Notes under the pieces: generated by a model
Told to the model about the DNA's origin: nothing
What the model saw: the letters and a program-made list of their open reading frames with translations, nothing else
The model's database searches: none
Position numbers and translations under genes: made by a program
In this document: piece by piece, positions 24,099 to 32,075 of the stretch
Layout of the letters: the number at the start of each line of letters is the position of its first letter
Position numbering within the stretch: the first letter of the stretch is position 1
Assembly (NCBI GenBank): GCA_020026275.1
Contig: JAHHQQ010000019.1
Coordinates: forward strand, 1 to 37,431
Reading direction: 5' to 3'
DNA from: Bacteroidales bacterium
GTDB taxonomy: Bacteria > Bacteroidota > Bacteroidia > Bacteroidales > UBA932
Length of the DNA: 37,431 nucleotides

Positions 24099-25082
24099 CT
24101 AGCTTTCCTTTTGATGGCATTGGGTGATTTCCGCATGCACATCCATCTGTGGGAATGGGAATTCTATGCCGTTGGCAGGGAGTTCTTTGTAGATGGTTTC
24201 CAATACGTTGAAATAGATGGACCAATAATCGTGACCAGATGCCCAGGCTCTGCAGACGAAGTTGATGCTGCTGTCCGCCAATTCATTCAGGTTGACACTT
24301 GGTTCGCTGATAAGGCTGTTCTTTTTTGTGACATGAAGCACCCTCTCATCGGAATTGATTATTTTGAGGATGAGGCTTCTGACTTGTTCCAGATCGCTTC
24401 CATAAGCTACACCGATATTCCAGGTGATCCTTCTCAGGTTGGTGTTGGTCACATTGGTGATGTTGCTGTTGAAGAGATTGCCGTTTGGCATGACAATGAT
24501 GGCATTGTCAAAGGTCCGGATCTTGGTGCTGACAATATCGACTTCCGTGACGATTCCTTCTAATCCCTGCGCCTTGATGTGGTCACCTGCCTTGAATGGC
24601 TTGAAGCCCAGAATCATGATGCCGCCGGCAAAGTTCTGGAGGGTACCGCTCATTGCCATACCTACAGCCATACCTCCTGCAGCAAGAAGGGCGGTAAAGG
24701 AGGTGGTGTTGACACCCAGTGTGCCGATGGTGATGGCAATCAGGATGATGGTCAGGGTAATGGAGATGATGCTCATGGCGAAGGAGGCCACTGTCGGTTC
24801 TGTCTTCCTCTTGACGAAGAGGCGCTGCATGGATTTCTTGATCCATTTGATGAGCAGGGCACCGACAATATAGATACCGATGGCGAGCAGCAGCTTCAGA
24901 CCGAAATTGATGGCGTGTTCCAGCATATCTGAGAAGAACTGGTCTGGATTGGTCACCAGCTCTTTGGCATATTGTTCAACAATCGCCTTTGCCGAATCGG
25001 CTGGCGGCAGTTTCGTGTCTGGAATCAATTGTGAAGGATTGAGAGACTGTAGAATCCTGTTACTTAAAGTAGTCAATAACAT
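24099..25082 (-). CDS. mscS: MscS-family mechanosensitive channel
   Basis: This 327-residue inner-membrane channel releases solutes on hypo-osmotic shock. Three membrane helices are seen at about 58-78, 100-122 and 128-160. The third is the pore-lining TM3 with the Gly/Ala pattern ALLAAGGMAVGMAMSGTLQN, followed by FAGGIMILGFKPFKAGDHI, the MscS beta domain (VTEVDIVSTKIRTFDNAIIVMPN) and the C-terminal alpha/beta vestibule. The N-terminal 55 residues are a longer polar extension than in E. coli MscS (286 residues). It is the last gene of the minus-strand run, 25 nt after the Ca/Na antiporter. Confidence 0.93.
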   Translation of the reverse strand: MLLTTLSNRILQSLNPSQLIPDTKLPPADSAKAIVEQYAKELVTNPDQFFSDMLEHAINFGLKLLLAIGIYIVGALLIKWIKKSMQRLFVKRKTEPTVASFAMSIISITLTIILIAITIGTLGVNTTSFTALLAAGGMAVGMAMSGTLQNFAGGIMILGFKPFKAGDHIKAQGLEGIVTEVDIVSTKIRTFDNAIIVMPNGNLFNSNITNVTNTNLRRITWNIGVAYGSDLEQVRSLILKIINSDERVLHVTKKNSLISEPSVNLNELADSSINFVCRAWASGHDYWSIYFNVLETIYKELPANGIEFPFPQMDVHAEITQCHQKES

Positions 25083-25107
25083 TTTGTATATTAAAATTTA
25101 ATAGATA

Positions 25108-26067
25108 TCAAAGGTTGATGAACAGCCATACCATGTAGCCTATTTCGCAGGAAAGCATCATGAAGCCGTCAAGACGGTCGATCTGCGCTTTCTTGCCCAT
25201 GTGTGCACTGGCCCAGATGAGCACGGCGCTCAGGAGCAGTACGCCAAGGTCTACGAGTCCGACTCCACCGAAGTTCAATGGATGGATGATGGCAGATCCG
25301 CCCAGAATGAGCAGGATGTTGAAGATGTTGGAACCGAGGATGTTGCCAAGGGCGAGCTGGCCTTTCTTCTTGGCGGCTGCGACAATGCAGGTAGCCAGTT
25401 CAGGAAGAGAGGTACCTCCGGCCAGAATAGTTATGGCAATGAACTTGTCGCTCAGTCCGACCATACTGGCAATTTCTGTAGCGGAGTTGACAAAGACCTT
25501 GCCACCGAAAATCAGTGCAGACAAGCCGGAAACGACCAGCAGGATGGATACGAAGAGCTTCGGCTGCTTCTCGGTCACTTCCTCCACCGGTTCCTCACTC
25601 TGGTCATGTTTGAAAGACCAGTACATGTAGAATGCGAATATCAGGATGAAGAGCATACCGTCCAGACGGCTGACCACGTCATGGCCGAGACCAAAGAAAG
25701 TGCCGTGCATGCCCAGAAAAATCAAGAGCAAGGTAGTGGCAATGTTCATTGGAATGTCCCGTTTCATGTTCTGACGGGTGATGGTCATTGGCATGAGGAA
25801 ACAGGTGATGCCCAGAATGAGCAGGGTGTTGAAAATGTTGGATCCGATGACATTGCCCAATGCAATGTCGGCTTTTCCTTGAAAGGCCCCCATGAAACTG
25901 ACCACCATCTCCGGTGCGGAGGTTCCCATTCCGACAATGGTGAGTCCGATCACAAATTCACTGACCCCAAATTTTCTTGCTATTGAAGAGGAACCATCTA
26001 CCAGGAATTCTGCACCAGTGATGATGAGGACCAGTCCTATGATCAACAATAGGATTTCTAATATCAT
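25108..26067 (-). CDS. Calcium/sodium antiporter, CaCA family (YrbG-like)
   Basis: This 319-residue inner-membrane exchanger has about 10 membrane helices in two inverted halves. The two alpha-repeats that form the ion site are clear: GMGTSAPEMVVS with LGNVIGSNIFNTLLILG, and AGGTSLPELATCIVAA with LGNILGSNIFNILLILG. The acidic residues of GTSAPE and GTSLPE are intact. A charged cytoplasmic loop (SEEPVEEVTEKQ) separates the halves. The family exchanges Na+ (or H+) for Ca2+. It starts 30 nt after rlmD and precedes mscS by 25 nt. Confidence 0.93.
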   Translation of the reverse strand: MILEILLLIIGLVLIITGAEFLVDGSSSIARKFGVSEFVIGLTIVGMGTSAPEMVVSFMGAFQGKADIALGNVIGSNIFNTLLILGITCFLMPMTITRQNMKRDIPMNIATTLLLIFLGMHGTFFGLGHDVVSRLDGMLFILIFAFYMYWSFKHDQSEEPVEEVTEKQPKLFVSILLVVSGLSALIFGGKVFVNSATEIASMVGLSDKFIAITILAGGTSLPELATCIVAAAKKKGQLALGNILGSNIFNILLILGGSAIIHPLNFGGVGLVDLGVLLLSAVLIWASAHMGKKAQIDRLDGFMMLSCEIGYMVWLFINL

Positions 26068-26097
26068 TTTTGACCTGTTATTTGATAATATGTTTGA

Positions 26098-27510
26098 TTA
26101 AGATTGTTTTCTGATGAGTCGGCATACGTTTTCGACATGTTGGGTATGTGGAAACATATCGACAGGCTGGACGTCAGTGATGATGTAGTCTTGACAAAGA
26201 ACGGCAAGATCTCTGGCCTGGGAGGCAGGGTTGCAACTTACATAGACCATTCTGTCTGGAGCTGCTTCCAGAATGACCTTGGCTACATCCGGATGGATGC
26301 CAGCTCTTGGAGGGTCCAGGATGATGACGTCTGGGTGGCCGTGCTCCTGTACAAAGGAGGAGGTCAGGATGTCCTTCATGTCTCCGGCAAAGAATGTGCA
26401 GTTGCTGATTCCGTTGGCTTGAGCATTGATGCGCGCATCCTCAATGGCCTCCGGCACATATTCAATACCGATTACCTTGCTTGCTCTGGAAGAGACGAAC
26501 TGGGCGATAGTGCCTGTTCCGGTATAGAGGTCATAGACAACTTCGCCACCTGTCAATCCGGCAAAGTCTCTGGCCACAGAATAAAGTTTGTAGGCTTGTT
26601 TGCTGTTGGTCTGGTAGAAGGATTTCGGACCGATGCGGAAGTTCAGGTTCTCCATGTGCTCGACAATGCATTCATCACCGTGGTAGAGGAGACACTCCTG
26701 ATCGGAAATGGAATCGTTGAGCTTCTGGTTGATGATGTAATAGAGAGAAGAAATTTGTGGAAATTCCTCCACCAATGCGTTCAGCAAGGCTTCACGGACT
26801 TCCTTGTCTTCATAGTAGAAGCAGAGGATGACCATGAATTCACCAGCCTCTGTACTTCTGATGAACATATTTCTCAGATAGCCGGTATTTTCTCTGATAT
26901 TGAAAAATTCCAGACCATGTTCTACGGCATATCGCTTGACAAATAGACGAATGTCGTTGGAAGGGGCTTTCTGGAGCCAGCAGTTCTTGATGTCCAGTAC
27001 CTTGTCAAAGAATTTGCTGACATGGAAGCCCAGTCCCATTTTGTCATTCTCTGGAATGGTCTCCGGATCTTCACCTTGGAGCACCCAGCGTTTGGATGCG
27101 AAGGAATATTCCAGTTTGTTCCGGTAGAAGATGGTGTCGTCTGATCCGATGATCGGCGTGATTTCCGGCACTTCCAGATGGCCGATACGGACCAGCTGGT
27201 CATATACCTGTTGCTGTTTGGCCTTGAGCTGGAGCGCGTAAGGGAGAGGCTGCCACTTGCAGCCGCCACAGACGCCGAAATGCTCGCAGAAAGGCTCCAG
27301 CCTGTCTGGAGAAGGCTTCACGATCTCTGTAATGAAGCCTTCCATGTAATTTTTCTTCTTTTTGATGATCCGGATGTTCACGATGTCTCCTGGAACTGCA
27401 AATTCCACGAACACGACTGTGCCGTCTACGTGAGCGAGAGCCTTGCCTTCAGCGGCAACAGCTTCTATCTCGATGTTTTCTAGAATGAGGTCTAATTTTT
27501 TTCTTGCCAT
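26098..27510 (-). CDS. rlmD: 23S rRNA (uracil-5-)-methyltransferase, RlmD/RumA
   Basis: This 470-residue SAM-dependent enzyme makes 5-methyluridine in 23S rRNA. The start is the ATG at 27510 (MARKKLDLILENI), 7 nt after the upstream stop; a longer frame would overlap the symporter gene. An N-terminal TRAM domain (LAHVDGTVVFVEFAVPGDIV) is followed by the iron-sulfur cluster cysteines in CEHFGVCGGCKWQ, with a fourth Cys in IKNCWLQ. The methyltransferase domain has VYDLYTGTGTIAQF (SAM), VIGIEYVPEAIEDA, ILDPPRAGIHP and the catalytic Cys in VYVSCNPASQARD. Bacteroidota often have two RumA paralogs, so U1939 versus U747 specificity is uncertain. Confidence 0.92.
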   Translation of the reverse strand: MARKKLDLILENIEIEAVAAEGKALAHVDGTVVFVEFAVPGDIVNIRIIKKKKNYMEGFITEIVKPSPDRLEPFCEHFGVCGGCKWQPLPYALQLKAKQQQVYDQLVRIGHLEVPEITPIIGSDDTIFYRNKLEYSFASKRWVLQGEDPETIPENDKMGLGFHVSKFFDKVLDIKNCWLQKAPSNDIRLFVKRYAVEHGLEFFNIRENTGYLRNMFIRSTEAGEFMVILCFYYEDKEVREALLNALVEEFPQISSLYYIINQKLNDSISDQECLLYHGDECIVEHMENLNFRIGPKSFYQTNSKQAYKLYSVARDFAGLTGGEVVYDLYTGTGTIAQFVSSRASKVIGIEYVPEAIEDARINAQANGISNCTFFAGDMKDILTSSFVQEHGHPDVIILDPPRAGIHPDVAKVILEAAPDRMVYVSCNPASQARDLAVLCQDYIITDVQPVDMFPHTQHVENVCRLIRKQS

Positions 27511-27517
27511 TTTATAT

Positions 27518-29227
27518 TTATTTTCTCTTGATGGCAGCCTGAGAGATATTGACCATGAAGTCTCCCATTGACTCGAGTTCGGAGATGATGTCAAGGAAGT
27601 AGTTGAGAGACTGGTAGTTGCCCCTTTGTGATTCGATATGGGCAATGCACTTGTTTCTCAGTTGTTCTCTGGTCGAGTTGATCTCTGATTCTGCTTTGAA
27701 TGCGTTTTCAATTGAGTGGATGTCGTGATTGACCGCTTTGGCCAGATTCATGTTCATGATTTTGTAGGCCGCATCCACTTTGTCAATCATCAGGTTGATG
27801 TTGGAGATGGCCTCTTCGTCAAATTTCCTATGGTGAACTTTTTCTCTTTCAAGGATGCGGCTGATATTCTCACCACTGTCTCCGAGACTTTCCATCTCTC
27901 CGATGATTCGGTAGACCACCTTCATTTCGGCGGCTTCTTCTGTGTTGAGCACATCTGGGCTGATCTTGCTCAGGAAATTGGCGATATTTCTTTCCATACG
28001 GTCTGAAATTTCCTCGTATTCAACAAGTTTCTTGCGGTATTCTTCAAATTTGTCGTCATCTTTTTCGTTGACGGCCTTGCGGACATAGTCAAATCCTTCA
28101 TAGGAAATCTGTCCGAAATTGATCACTTCGTTGAAGGCCTGTCCGATGGAAACGGCAGGTGAGCCTATTGGGCTGACACCAATATATTTCAGAAGAGAAT
28201 CCTTTTCTTCCGGTTTGTCCTTGATCAGACGGGTGACAATCTTGACAATGCCTTTGCTGAACCAGATTAGGATGAAGGCATTGATGAGATTGAACATCGT
28301 ATGGATGGCGCAGAGACCGTAGAGCTGGCCGTTGGAGGCAATGCTGCTACTTTCACCTGCGACAAAATCAGGAGTGATCTCGGCACCGAAAAAGGTGGCG
28401 ATCCATTGGCAGATGGAAGTGAACGGTTGGAAGAAAATGAGGATGATGGCAACTCCTATCGTATTGAACAACAAATGGATAAGTGCTGCACGACGAGCCT
28501 GTATATTTGCTTTTGCCGCAGCCAGATTGGCCGTGATGGTAGTACCGATGTTGGCACCCAGTACAATGGCGGCCGCCAACTTGAATGGAATCCAGCCTGA
28601 ACCTAGCAGGATGAGGGCCAGAATGATGGTTGCGCTGGAAGACTGGAGAATGAATGCGGCAAGCAGTCCGATCAAAAGGAAGATGAACACGGAAAGAAAG
28701 CCGTAGGAGGCCATGGCGGTGAGCGCTTCCATGAATGCGCCTTGCTGGTTGATGTCAAGCATGCATTTCTTCATATAGAAGATGCTGACAAAAATAAGGG
28801 CTGTACCGATTATGAGCTCGCTGATGGTCTTTTTCTTGCTGTCCTTGGACATCATGAAGAAAAATCCGAAGCAAAGGAGAGGGAAGCCCAGAAGTCTGAC
28901 ATCGAGAGTGAATCCGAACAGGGTGATGAGCCATGCCGTTGCTGTAGTACCGATATTGGCTCCGAAAATGACGCCGACTGCCTGACCGAGAAGGAGCAGA
29001 CCTGCGTTCACGTAGCTGACCACAGTTACGGTCGCTGCGCTGGAGGACTGGACTGCTGCGGACAAACCCGCACCGGCAAGAATTTGTTTGGCAGGATTTC
29101 CTTTCATCCATGGAAGGAATTTTCTGACGTTGTCTCCGAGAATTTTCTGCAAACCATTGCTCTGTATCATTGTCCCGAAAAGGAACAAGGCGAGGGCACC
29201 AAATAGAGTCAAGAAATTTAGTAACAT
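27518..29227 (-). CDS. Na/Pi cotransporter with PhoU-like C-terminus
   Basis: This 569-residue protein has two Na_Pi_cotrans repeats in the membrane, recognised by the duplicated QSSSA signature (AAVQSSSAATVTVV and FILQSSSATIILAL) and the paired GANIGTTATA / GANIGTTITA. Residues from about 330 onward form a soluble PhoU-like helical domain (SDRMERNIANFLSKI, GEMESLGDSGENISRILERE). The family imports phosphate with sodium. I start it at the ATG at 29227 (MLLNFLTLFGALALFLFG), not 25 codons upstream, because a -7 box lies within the longer extension. It is the first gene of the run with rlmD, the Ca/Na antiporter and mscS. Confidence 0.92.
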   Translation of the reverse strand: MLLNFLTLFGALALFLFGTMIQSNGLQKILGDNVRKFLPWMKGNPAKQILAGAGLSAAVQSSSAATVTVVSYVNAGLLLLGQAVGVIFGANIGTTATAWLITLFGFTLDVRLLGFPLLCFGFFFMMSKDSKKKTISELIIGTALIFVSIFYMKKCMLDINQQGAFMEALTAMASYGFLSVFIFLLIGLLAAFILQSSSATIILALILLGSGWIPFKLAAAIVLGANIGTTITANLAAAKANIQARRAALIHLLFNTIGVAIILIFFQPFTSICQWIATFFGAEITPDFVAGESSSIASNGQLYGLCAIHTMFNLINAFILIWFSKGIVKIVTRLIKDKPEEKDSLLKYIGVSPIGSPAVSIGQAFNEVINFGQISYEGFDYVRKAVNEKDDDKFEEYRKKLVEYEEISDRMERNIANFLSKISPDVLNTEEAAEMKVVYRIIGEMESLGDSGENISRILEREKVHHRKFDEEAISNINLMIDKVDAAYKIMNMNLAKAVNHDIHSIENAFKAESEINSTREQLRNKCIAHIESQRGNYQSLNYFLDIISELESMGDFMVNISQAAIKRK

Positions 29228-29277
29228 AAGCAACTTAACATAATATAAATTGTAGAACAAATATTCTGCATATTTTA

Positions 29278-29285
29278 CAAATGTA
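29278..29285 (-). promoter_or_regulatory. -7 box for the Na/Pi symporter operon
   Basis: TACATTTG on the minus strand, in the same context (CTACATTTGTAAAA) as the XRE regulator promoter. It lies 50 nt before the chosen ATG at 29227 and would exclude the upstream start. No clear -33 box. Confidence 0.5.
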
Positions 29286-29442
29286 GGAAAATAATCAAAC
29301 ATATTGTTTTTTCTGCTGGTTTTATTTTTCTGGGAGGTCTATTTCACCTTATGATTTATTTTTTTTTAACATTTACGTACGTTTTGATTGCTTTTTGAAC
29401 AGTTAGTTTATTTTTTCGTCTTTTATTTCTCGAATTATTGTT

Positions 29443-29450
29443 TAAATTTG
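29443..29450 (+). promoter_or_regulatory. -7 box for the GNAT-rarA unit
   Basis: TAAATTTG, 64 nt before the ATG at 29515, in a very AT-rich spacer. A small dyad, ACTTAA-N3-TTAAGT, at 29480-29494 lies in the leader. No clear -33 box. Confidence 0.45.
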
Positions 29451-29514
29451 CATGGTTTTTCGATAAATAAGGCAATTATACTTAATATTTAAGTGTACCT
29501 AAAACGATAGATTC

Positions 29515-30645
29515 ATGGCAATTACAGTCAAAAAAATAGAAGACAAGAAAGAGCTCAGGCAGTTTGTTGAGTTTCCGCGCAGATTGTATAAAGGCAATCC
29601 TTATTATGTTCCGACCATGTTTGGTGATGAAATGGATACATTTGATCACCGAAAGAACCCTTCATACGAATTGGGAGAAGCTGAACTGTTTCTCGCCTAT
29701 CGTGATGATGAAGTTGTCGGACGTGTGGCGGCAGTCATCAACTATAAGGCCAATGAAAGGTGGAACAAGAAGGAAGTCCGTTTTGGATGGTTTGATGTGG
29801 TTGATGATCAGGATGTTACGGAAGCATTGCTCAACAAGGTCATCGAATTTGGAAAGGCTCGCGGAATGGAGAAGATCATCGGTCCTCAAGGTTTCTATGA
29901 TTTTGATCCTGAAGGTATGCTTGTGGAGGGATTTGACCAGATCGGAACAATGGTCTGCCAGTACAATTATGATTATTATATGAAGCATGTCGAGGCGCTG
30001 GGCTTCAGCAAGGAGGTCGATTGGCTCGAATACAAAGTCCATATTCCAAAGGAGATACCGGAGCGGATAGTCAATCTGGATGCTGTCGTACGTGAAAAAT
30101 ACGGATATCGTGTCAAGCAGTGGACCAAGAAAGATGCTATCAAGCGGGGATTGGGAAAGGAGATTTTTCATCTGGTGAATGCGACTTACCACAATCTTTA
30201 TAATTATGTGGACATGACCGATGCCATGATTGACCGTTTTGTCAATTTCTATTTGAGCGTGATGGATTTGAGATATTCCTGTATCGTGGAAGACAAGGAA
30301 GGAAATATTGTAGGTTTCGGTTTCAGTATGCCGTCCATTGTCAAGGCCTTGCAGAAGTCCAATGGCAAGTTTTTCCCGTTCGGTTGGTTCCACCTGCTGA
30401 AATCGCTCTATTTCAAGCACGAGAAATCGCTTGAAATGCTGTTGGTCGGCATCACTCCAGGCTATGAGAACAAAGGTGTGCTCGCCGTCATCTTCAGCTA
30501 CCTGATTCCTCAGTACATCAAGGGTGGATTTGAATATGCTGAATCCAATGCCGAACTCGAGGACAATGTCAAAGTCCGTGCACCTTGGACCCGCTTCAAT
30601 TCCGAGCAGAACAAGAGACGCCGCATTTATGGCAAGAAGATATGA
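29515..30645 (+). CDS. GNAT-like acyltransferase, YghO-like
   Basis: This 376-residue soluble protein shows the features of the large acyl-CoA N-acyltransferase-like family found widely in Bacteroidota and related to E. coli YghO. Motifs: FPRRLYKGNPYYVPT near the start, FLAYRDDEVVGRVAAVINYK (a GNAT beta-strand pair), GWFDVVDD, IIGPQGFYDFDPEGMLVEGF, and a C-terminal GNAT-like fold with VGFGFSMPSI and LLVGITPGYENKGVLAVIF. The substrate is unknown. It is followed 6 nt later by rarA, so they are probably co-transcribed. Confidence 0.72.
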   Translation: MAITVKKIEDKKELRQFVEFPRRLYKGNPYYVPTMFGDEMDTFDHRKNPSYELGEAELFLAYRDDEVVGRVAAVINYKANERWNKKEVRFGWFDVVDDQDVTEALLNKVIEFGKARGMEKIIGPQGFYDFDPEGMLVEGFDQIGTMVCQYNYDYYMKHVEALGFSKEVDWLEYKVHIPKEIPERIVNLDAVVREKYGYRVKQWTKKDAIKRGLGKEIFHLVNATYHNLYNYVDMTDAMIDRFVNFYLSVMDLRYSCIVEDKEGNIVGFGFSMPSIVKALQKSNGKFFPFGWFHLLKSLYFKHEKSLEMLLVGITPGYENKGVLAVIFSYLIPQYIKGGFEYAESNAELEDNVKVRAPWTRFNSEQNKRRRIYGKKI

Positions 30646-30651
30646 TTTTGA

Positions 30652-31956
30652 ATGGAAGATAGAATGAATCTCCCTCCCCTTCCGGAGAGGATGAGGCCAG
30701 AAAATTTGGAAGAATATGTAGGACAGAGTCATCTTGTAGGAGAAGGCTCTGTCCTTCGGAATATGATTGCCTCTGGCAATCTGACCTCCTTTATTCTATG
30801 GGGGCCTCCGGGGGTCGGCAAGACTACTCTGGCCCATATCATGGCCAAATCTTTGGACAGGGAGTTCTTCACGCTCTCTGCCATCAATGCCGGTGTGAAG
30901 GATGTGAGGGACGTCATCGCCAAAGCCAGAGAAGCCCGTTCTTCGGTCTTCAGTCATGCGAAAGGCTCCCCTGTCCTCTTTATCGATGAAATCCATCGTT
31001 TCAGCAAGTCCCAGCAGGATGCCCTTTTGGGTGCGGTGGAAGACGGTACAGTAGTGCTGGTCGGCGCGACGACCGAGAATCCTTCCTTTGAGGTCATCAA
31101 TCCGCTTTTGTCACGTTGTCAGGTCTTTGTCCTGAAATCTCTGGCGAAGGCAGATTTGGAGCAGCTGCTGGACAATGCTCTGCACAAAGATGTGGTGCTC
31201 AAGGAGAAGAACATACAGGTGAAGGAGAACGAGGCGCTCTTCCGGATGTCCGGAGGAGACGCGCGCAAACTGCTCAATCTGCTTGAAATCATCGTGGATG
31301 CCAATGCCGGAGAAGACCATCTTGTCATTGACAATGAGCTGGTTGCACGTTGTCTGCAGGAAAATGCCGTCCGTTACGACAAAGGGGGCGACATGCATTA
31401 TGACATCATATCCGCCTTTATCAAGAGCATACGGGGCTCCGACCCGAATGCCGCCGTCTATTATCTGGCCCGAATGCTGGACGGAGGGGAAGATCCCAAA
31501 TTCATCGCCCGTCGTCTGTGCATTTCCGCTGCGGAGGATGTGGGACTGGCCAATCCGAATGCAATTCTGCTTGCCGAGGCCTGTTTCCGGATTGTCGATT
31601 TCGTCGGGATGCCGGAGGCGCGTATCCCTCTATCTGAAGCGACCATCTATCTGGCTTCTTCCCCGAAGAGCAATTCCGCCTACAAAGCCATCAACGATGC
31701 TTTGCTGGTAGCGCACGACACCCAGGCCGCATCGGTTCCGATGAACCTCCGCAATGCGCCTACCCGGCTCATGAAGGAGTTGGGCTACAGTGACGGCTAC
31801 AAGTATTCTCACGACTATCCCGGTCATTTCGTGGACCAGGAGTTCATGCCGGAGGAACTGGTCGGACATGTATTCTACGAACCGGCCGAGAATCGGCAGG
31901 AAAACAATCTGAAGGCCTACCTGCAATCCTGTTGGCCGAAATATTACACCAAATAG
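30652..31956 (+). CDS. rarA: RarA/MgsA, replication-associated recombination ATPase
   Basis: This 434-residue AAA+ ATPase acts at stalled replication forks. It begins with the usual PLPERMRPENLEEYVGQ segment. Walker A is WGPPGVGKTT, Walker B LFIDEIHRFSKSQQD, sensor 1 VGATTENPSFEVI, and the arginine finger lies in NPLLSRCQVF. The C-terminal tetramerisation part has SGGDARKLLNLLE, SIRGSDPNAAVYYLARML and DVGLANPNA. The length is normal. It is second in a unit with the GNAT protein and ends at a strong terminator. Confidence 0.96.
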   Translation: MEDRMNLPPLPERMRPENLEEYVGQSHLVGEGSVLRNMIASGNLTSFILWGPPGVGKTTLAHIMAKSLDREFFTLSAINAGVKDVRDVIAKAREARSSVFSHAKGSPVLFIDEIHRFSKSQQDALLGAVEDGTVVLVGATTENPSFEVINPLLSRCQVFVLKSLAKADLEQLLDNALHKDVVLKEKNIQVKENEALFRMSGGDARKLLNLLEIIVDANAGEDHLVIDNELVARCLQENAVRYDKGGDMHYDIISAFIKSIRGSDPNAAVYYLARMLDGGEDPKFIARRLCISAAEDVGLANPNAILLAEACFRIVDFVGMPEARIPLSEATIYLASSPKSNSAYKAINDALLVAHDTQAASVPMNLRNAPTRLMKELGYSDGYKYSHDYPGHFVDQEFMPEELVGHVFYEPAENRQENNLKAYLQSCWPKYYTK

Positions 31957-31962
31957 ACATTT

Positions 31963-31994
31963 CTCTGTCGGGAAGCCGGCAGAGTTATTTTTTA
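31963..31994. terminator. Terminator after rarA
   Basis: A 9-bp stem, CTCTGTCGG with CCGGCAGAG (one wobble), closes a GAAG loop and is followed by TTATTTTTTAT. On the minus strand it is flanked by A-rich DNA and may also help end the tamL transcript. Confidence 0.85.
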
Positions 31995-32075
31995 TAGTGG
32001 TGAACTAGGGGAACCAGGGATGAACCAGTACTAACCAGTAATGAATCACAAGTGCCCCCGTAGCGAAATGAAGGA

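Noticed and set aside
29662..30732. 356-codon minus-strand frame across the GNAT gene
   Set aside because: Composition is that of an antisense shadow. The plus-strand protein shows family motifs and a proper promoter.
32005..32050. Three AACCAG words after rarA
   Set aside because: The spacing is irregular and the unit is only 6-7 nt, so it is not convincing as a tandem repeat.
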